Shown here piece after piece: positions 59,095 through 64,000 of a stretch of 64,000 nt of DNA (the first letter of the stretch is position 1; every line of letters starts with the position of its first letter). The notes below the pieces were generated by a model. That model worked only from the letters and a program-made list of their open reading frames with translations, did no database searches and was not told the origin of the DNA. Source of the stretch: Ophioderma brevispina. Taxonomy: Eukaryota; Echinodermata; Ophiuroidea; Amphilepidida; Ophiodermatidae. Location: positions 1 through 64,000 of the forward strand of contig JAMKCH010088200.1 in NCBI GenBank assembly GCA_023653785.1. The letters run 5' to 3'. A program made the translations under genes and the position numbers.

Positions 59095-59700
59095 AGATCC
59101 AGCATCAAATATGAGTATTACCACCATTTCTAGTCCAGTATGTATTCACAAGTCAAGATACAGGCCAAAGTGAATTCACACATGTCGGCCATATTCAATT
59201 CAAGATGGCCGGCAAACAAATATTTGCAACTAAAATTAGGTTAATATATAAAACCTCAGTATCACAATACATGGGTATGCCACCTTTTTAGCAATGCATG
59301 TTATTCCAGAAGTCAAGATACAGGACAAAGTACTATTCAGCTTGGCGGCAATTTTGAATTCAAGATGGCCGCCAACGAAATTAGTTACAACTTATAAGCT
59401 GGTTTCTATAGAAACCTCCGCATTACAAACACGGGTATAGGAGACCAATTTTACCTTTCTAAGTCACCCACAAAGGGAGATATGAGGGACAAGTATTGAA
59501 AATATGCGGCCATTTTGAAAAATCCAAGACGGCTGTGACAAATAGTTGGTCGAAAAAAAGGGAACACAAATTTGTGTTGGCTTGACCTCAGTTTTACCTA
59601 AAAAAAGACAAAAAATCAAAAGTGTAGCAAAAAATTCGCATTAGGGGCACTCGCTTTTTCCAGGTAAGAGGTCCCCTAGAAACGGAACAGACCCTACTAG
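59095..59700. repeat. Right arm of the 5.8 kb inverted repeat
   Basis: Units at about 59184, 59344 and 59516 with inverse orientation to the left arm, for example ggcggcaattttgaatt, caagatggccgccaac, gacaagtattgaaaatat, gtaggag and accaattttacctttct. Pairing continues outward through tggtcgaaaaaaaggg and gacaaaaaatcaaaag. Confidence 0.8.
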
Positions 59701-59804
59701 TATATAAAAGTGGATTATCGAATTGTTCATGTAGGGACCATCATCCATGAGACATCATCTGCATGATGACACAAAGGCCCTCCACATGGTTGTGGGGCCA
59801 AAAA

Positions 59805-59940
59805 ACATATGTGAATCTTGATAAAGCCATATAGGTATTATGTGAACTCGAAATAAAGCCATTAGGTATTATGTGAATCTTGAATAAAGCCATATAGGTA
59901 TTATGTGAACTTGAATAAAGCAATATACCGTAGGTATATT
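59805..59940 (+). repeat. 31 bp tandem repeat, four units
   Basis: Unit landmarks aaagccatataggtatt and atgtgaacttgaat recur with aaagc at 59823, 59855, 59886 and 59917. Divergence between units is low. Confidence 0.85.
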
Positions 59941-60414
59941 TACTAAATTTGGCACAGCGTCAAAATGGATGTAGTTTGAAAGGAAAGATTGACAAACCTA
60001 CAAAGAAATTTACATAATGGTGCAATTGAATATGTAGGAAAACACAACTGACCAAAGTTATTTTTCCATGTTAATATATTTTTAGCATTCAATAGGTTCA
60101 TAGGATTAACGTTGGTGATACATGACTCTAAATTAGTTTTGGTGGGGAAGTAAATAAGTAATACTAACAATGCCCAGTGTGAATTGGACATTTCAATTCT
60201 TGGCTCAAATTGATAGAAGACCCACCAAGATGTTCATGTTTTCCATAGATACCCAACAGGAACAGCTCAGAATCATGTAATTTAATCCCTGTCAAATGTG
60301 ACCAGTACATCTACTGTGTTAGGAGCCCAAGGTATGAGCACTCCAGGGCCTTGAAAGACATGTGTGGTAGCATGTGCTTTCCTACAATATACAAGACATA
60401 TGTGGTAACATCTG
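59941..60414. other. Nothing recognised
   Basis: AT-rich. Short frames only. Confidence 0.4.
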
Positions 60415-61140
60415 AACATGTGCTCTCCCACAAATATGCCCAGGTTTGGCTGCAATAGCTATTAATAGCTCCCCTAGAAAAAAAAGAGTATAGCAAAATC
60501 TTGACCTTTTTTGTGCAATATTGACCTTTTCTATAATTCTCTACCCAATGACAGACCAAAGGGGCACCCAGGGTACTGACTTTCCATGGGTATATCCAGC
60601 TTGTGCCCTACTAAAATATGCCCAATTTTGCCTGCAATGGATCTTCTAGAACAGACAACAAAATGACCTTTTTTGTGCAATGTTTACCTTTTTCACATTT
60701 CCCCACCCAGACGGACATTAGAGAGCATCCCAGGGGTGTGCATGATATGGGTAGCAGTACCTTGTACCCTCACGAATATTTCCAGTCTGGCTACAATAGA
60801 TCAATCTAGAAATACGATTTGACAAAATTGTGTACAATGGTTGACTTGTTCTTTTTATATTTAACGTATAATTAAAAATATCTAAAATTATCAAAAACCC
60901 AAAACTACACAATGGTACGGGTAGTAGTAACATATGCCTTAGTTTGGCTGGTAACTGCTAAATGTAAAAGTGCCATGTATGCAACTGAGAGACTACTACA
61001 GACTGAAATGCATAGGCTTGCTGATTTATTCCATGGTTGTCTCTGCATCAGACTAGCTTGACTGTTTTATCTTGCAACACCCTTTTGGCTGCAAAAACTC
61101 CCTCTAGAAAAATATGATTGCAAATGTTTTACCTATGCGG
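60415..61140 (+). repeat. Degenerate ~160 bp tandem repeat
   Basis: The landmark ggtttggctgcaat / ttttgcctgcaat / gtctggctacaat / gtttggctggtaac / ttttggctgcaaa recurs near 60441, 60625, 60785, 60940 and 61084, each followed by tctagaa-like and gaccttttttgtgcaat-like segments. Spacing is 144-184 bp. Confidence 0.65.
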
Positions 61141-61320
61141 ATACAAGCCTGTACCCCAAACTTTCATTGCAAAAATGACAATTTTTACATTATCATTGGT
61201 TCTATGGCACAAAAAATCATTGCTTTTCCGTCGGCAACCCCCTGAAATGGCACTTTGAGATCACTTTTTGACAGTCAAAAGTAGCCCATTGGGTGCGTAA
61301 AGCGTGGTGTTGCAACACTG

Positions 61321-61636
61321 TTAAGGGGCAATTTTGTGATCCACTCTCGCCTCGTCCCCAGGACTTGCATTCGAACAGTTTTGTGCCTAAGTATCGTATG
61401 TGTTCCAAATGTTATGTGCATATTCCATCTACTCTTGGAGAAATTGCAATCCTGTATTTTCTGTCCGTTAACGACTAAACTACATCACAGTGCCTATGGG
61501 GCAGCGTGGTTAGAACATTCGCTCATACTCAAACCACGCACCATCATATCAACTGAATTTTTAGGAAAGGCTTTTTCTTGAAGATATCTAGTGACCATCA
61601 ACAAAATGAAGGTGCTGGATTCACAAATGCAACCTA
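61321..61636. mobile_element. TTAA-bounded MITE, family 2 (reverse orientation)
   Basis: Begins TTAAGGGGCAATTTTGTGAT and carries the family interior reversed: cctcgtcccc, ctgtccgttaacgac, aagatatctagtgacc. It ends near ggattcacaaatgcaacc, where the outer TTAA has decayed. Confidence 0.65.
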
Positions 61637-62697
61637 TAAGGGGGAACATGATCATTAAACATTAAAATACAGTTGCACAAAGGACTTTCAATAAAGTTCA
61701 AAATAGATTAAAAATTGAAGGGTCCACATGTTAATTTTGCAAAGATAGGGAAGCAACACCTTCTAAACATTTATTTATTTGCACACAATTTAAAGTTTAG
61801 TTTATATTACTATTGTCACTACTGTGGACTCCTATCCTAAGATCCCTTACAATTTGAGACAAACTGTTCCTATTTTTGCAAAGTTGCTGGTGAATTCACA
61901 TCACTGTGGCCCACAAAGTGATTCCCCATTTCTGTATGCACGTATTCAGCACCCTGGTTTGCATTTTTTCAAATGTTATACCATCCGGCAAATTCATACT
62001 TTTTGCATGACCTGCGAGGAGAGACCGAGAGATTGCTTTTCAACCGTTTTAAATCTCACCATGGACTGAATAAATGTTTTTTTAAAAGTTGTATATGTCA
62101 CCTTTATTCAACAATCCAGAGCCATGCTGTGATATATTATCCAACTATGAATTTTATGAGTGCAAGCCGGAATTTTGACAATTTGATGGGGCTGGCTATT
62201 GTGGTCTTAATCACCTTGGTCATTTATGTTATTTCACCATTATCACCCGAACACAACAAAATTCAGCAAGAGTTCCATGAGTACCCCACCCCCCTTAAAA
62301 TTCTCTGTGCAACAATTTTTTTGGTCTGGGGTTTTAGGGTATTTTTAGTGTTAGGCCATACATTAAAATGTTTTTGTTAGAATTTTAGGACTATGACTCT
62401 TTCCCCACATTCAAAAGCACACCCTACCATGGAATTGACCTTATGTTTTCCCAGATCCCTCATCACAAATATATCTAATACTATTTCCCTCATATTTTAT
62501 AGGCAGGAAAGTTTCTACTAAACAAAGGGGCGGTTCCTCGCACCACAGTCTCCCGCCTGCTTTCGCGCTTTAATTGTAAGGACAAAAAGCAGCACACCAG
62601 AGTTCAACTGTGCAGTCTCAGGTGGGTACCCAAAAAAGTTGTCAACCAGATAACTTCCAATTTCTTAAAACTAGTTTTGTACCCCACTATTTCAATT
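61637..62697. other. AT-rich DNA with one anonymous open frame
   Basis: A plus-strand frame at 61973-62380 (135 codons) has two hydrophobic stretches but no recognised domain, and its start lies inside another frame. I do not call a gene. A GC-richer patch at 62525-62575 has no partner in the window. Confidence 0.35.
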
Positions 62698-63335
62698 TGA
62701 GCACCTCCACCCTAGGGGTCACAACATTTTTTCCATTGTGGAGCTATTCACTTGCAATTTAAACCCCCACGAGCCTAGTCAGAGATGTTTTAGGAGTAGC
62801 ACCCCTGGTTTTGCATTTACTAGTATTCTTTACTTCCTGCTCTTTCATTTGACACCACCCCAAGGGTCACAACATTTTCCATTGTGGAGATATTAATCAT
62901 ATAAGTCCTCAACAAGGAGCATAACTAAGATGTTTAGAGTAGCACCCCCCGGTTTGCATTGATAGTGTATTCTATTACCGCTCCACTCTTTCATTGACAC
63001 CACCCTAGTGTCCCAAAGTTTTCCATTGTGGAGATATTAACTTGTAAAGTCCCCCACATGACCACAAATAAGAGAATGGTTTAGGAGTACAACCCCGGGT
63101 TGCATTTATAGTAATTCTATACTTCCACTCTTTTCATTTGATACCACCATAGAGGTCACAACATCTTCCGTTGGGAGATATTAATCTTGAAATGTCCCCA
63201 ACATATCATAACCAAGAGATGGTAGGAGTTCACCCCCGGTTTTTGCATTTTATAGTATCTTTTTTCCTGCTCTTTCATTTGACACCACCCCCATGCCCGA
63301 CACTTTTCCATTGTGATATCTTAATCATGTAAGAA
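62698..63335 (+). repeat. ~144 bp tandem repeat, about 4.5 units
   Basis: The landmark ccattgtggagatatt recurs near 62733, 62879, 63023, 63168 (as ccgttggg) and 63308. Units also share gtagcacccc-ggttttgcatt, tagta-tctt, tttcatttgacaccacc and ggtcacaacatttt. Units differ by substitutions and small indels. Confidence 0.85.
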
Positions 63336-64000
63336 AGTCATGCAAATCCCTTAAATTCACTAATTTAGTAAAAATATTTAAATTTTTCAATTTGGGCAAC
63401 CTATTTTGCAAAAATCATGTGCCCACATTTTAAATTGAGTCGCCTACGGGGTCCAGAAAGTGGGCGATGCACATTTTTGCGTATTTCACATTTTTCCAAG
63501 ATGTAAACAGCTGTCAACCCAAAAGACTGACGAGAAGTAGAAAAACCATTTCAATGGAAAACATGGGCACTGATCTTTCTATATATATTGGATGTTTAAT
63601 CCTTTGTTGTGGATGTACTCCCATCCTCCCCCCCCTTTTTGATAAGTTCTTGTTTGGGTACCACCTGTTTTTTGTACACCACCAAATCCACACAGCCATA
63701 TCACTGGCCAATACACACATGCTGACCGATTTTGTAAAGGTAACAACTCCTGAATCAAATTCTTTTGTTGAAGTGTAGTATTTCCACTGAACGATTGACA
63801 ACCTGAGAAATTTGGGTTGAAGTTTTTAATTATAAATAAAAAATTTCAAATTTTAAAAATCAGCAAAGAATCCCCTTTTAGTGGCCCACAGTGCATTTGT
63901 ACCACAATTATTATTCACACAAAGATGTTACCATATATTAGTCCTCATGTAGCAAAGGAATTTTGCATATCCAATGTACCATTTAATGCGATCAGCATAC
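63336..64000. other. Nothing recognised to window end
   Basis: Overlapping plus and minus frames at 63467-63801 lack recognisable domains. Confidence 0.4.

Noticed and set aside
61973..62380. 135-codon plus-strand frame with two hydrophobic stretches
   Set aside because: No family resemblance and no supporting context; AT-rich DNA readily yields hydrophobic codons.

Overview
The window looks like repeat-dominated, AT-rich, intergenic or intronic DNA from an animal nuclear genome. The non-LTR reverse transcriptase relics, Tc1/mariner fragments, tRNA-derived SINE-like pieces and dense miniature inverted-repeat elements resemble those of marine invertebrates, perhaps an echinoderm or another marine deuterostome; that placement is inference from repeat style only. 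There is no bacterial-type gene organisation. I find no host protein-coding gene or convincing exon. The only protein-like sequence I recognise belongs to decayed transposable elements.

Layout. 1-7098 and 8858-16240 are two direct copies of one ~7.1 kb segment, separated by a 1.76 kb spacer. Each carries the same nested set of TTAA-bounded miniature elements and an AGGTCA-rich tandem repeat. The second copy also has a 251 bp inverted-repeat insertion whose empty site is preserved in the first. 16241-30800 is mostly featureless AT-rich DNA with scattered inverted-repeat elements, including a hairpin-spacer-hairpin array at 27126-27810. 30840-33470 is a degenerate ~52 bp minisatellite split by other repeats. 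34600-41420 holds elements bounded by long G or C runs, a tRNA-derived SINE candidate and a 290 bp tandem duplication.

42011-52118 is a composite structure: a 3.7 kb unit present twice in tandem, then an inverted partial copy. Each unit contains a dead Tc1/mariner-like element and a ~163 bp tandem array. 53875-59700 is a second, independent long inverted repeat. Its arms are ~160 bp tandem repeats, each with an internal GAATTC-centred palindrome, and its interior holds two 5'-truncated, frameshifted non-LTR retrotransposons on the minus strand plus a probable plus-strand LINE 3' end meeting one of them tail to tail. 59800-63340 contains three more tandem repeats with units of 31, ~160 and ~144 bp.

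The two large direct duplications differ mainly by scattered single-base insertions and deletions. That pattern suggests unpolished long-read consensus in multi-mapping sequence, so reading frames and exact coordinates inside them should be treated as approximate. Nothing here forms a cooperating gene system. The most unusual signals are the two fold-back structures with nucleosome-length tandem repeats in their arms, the alternating hairpin array, and the filled/empty site pair.
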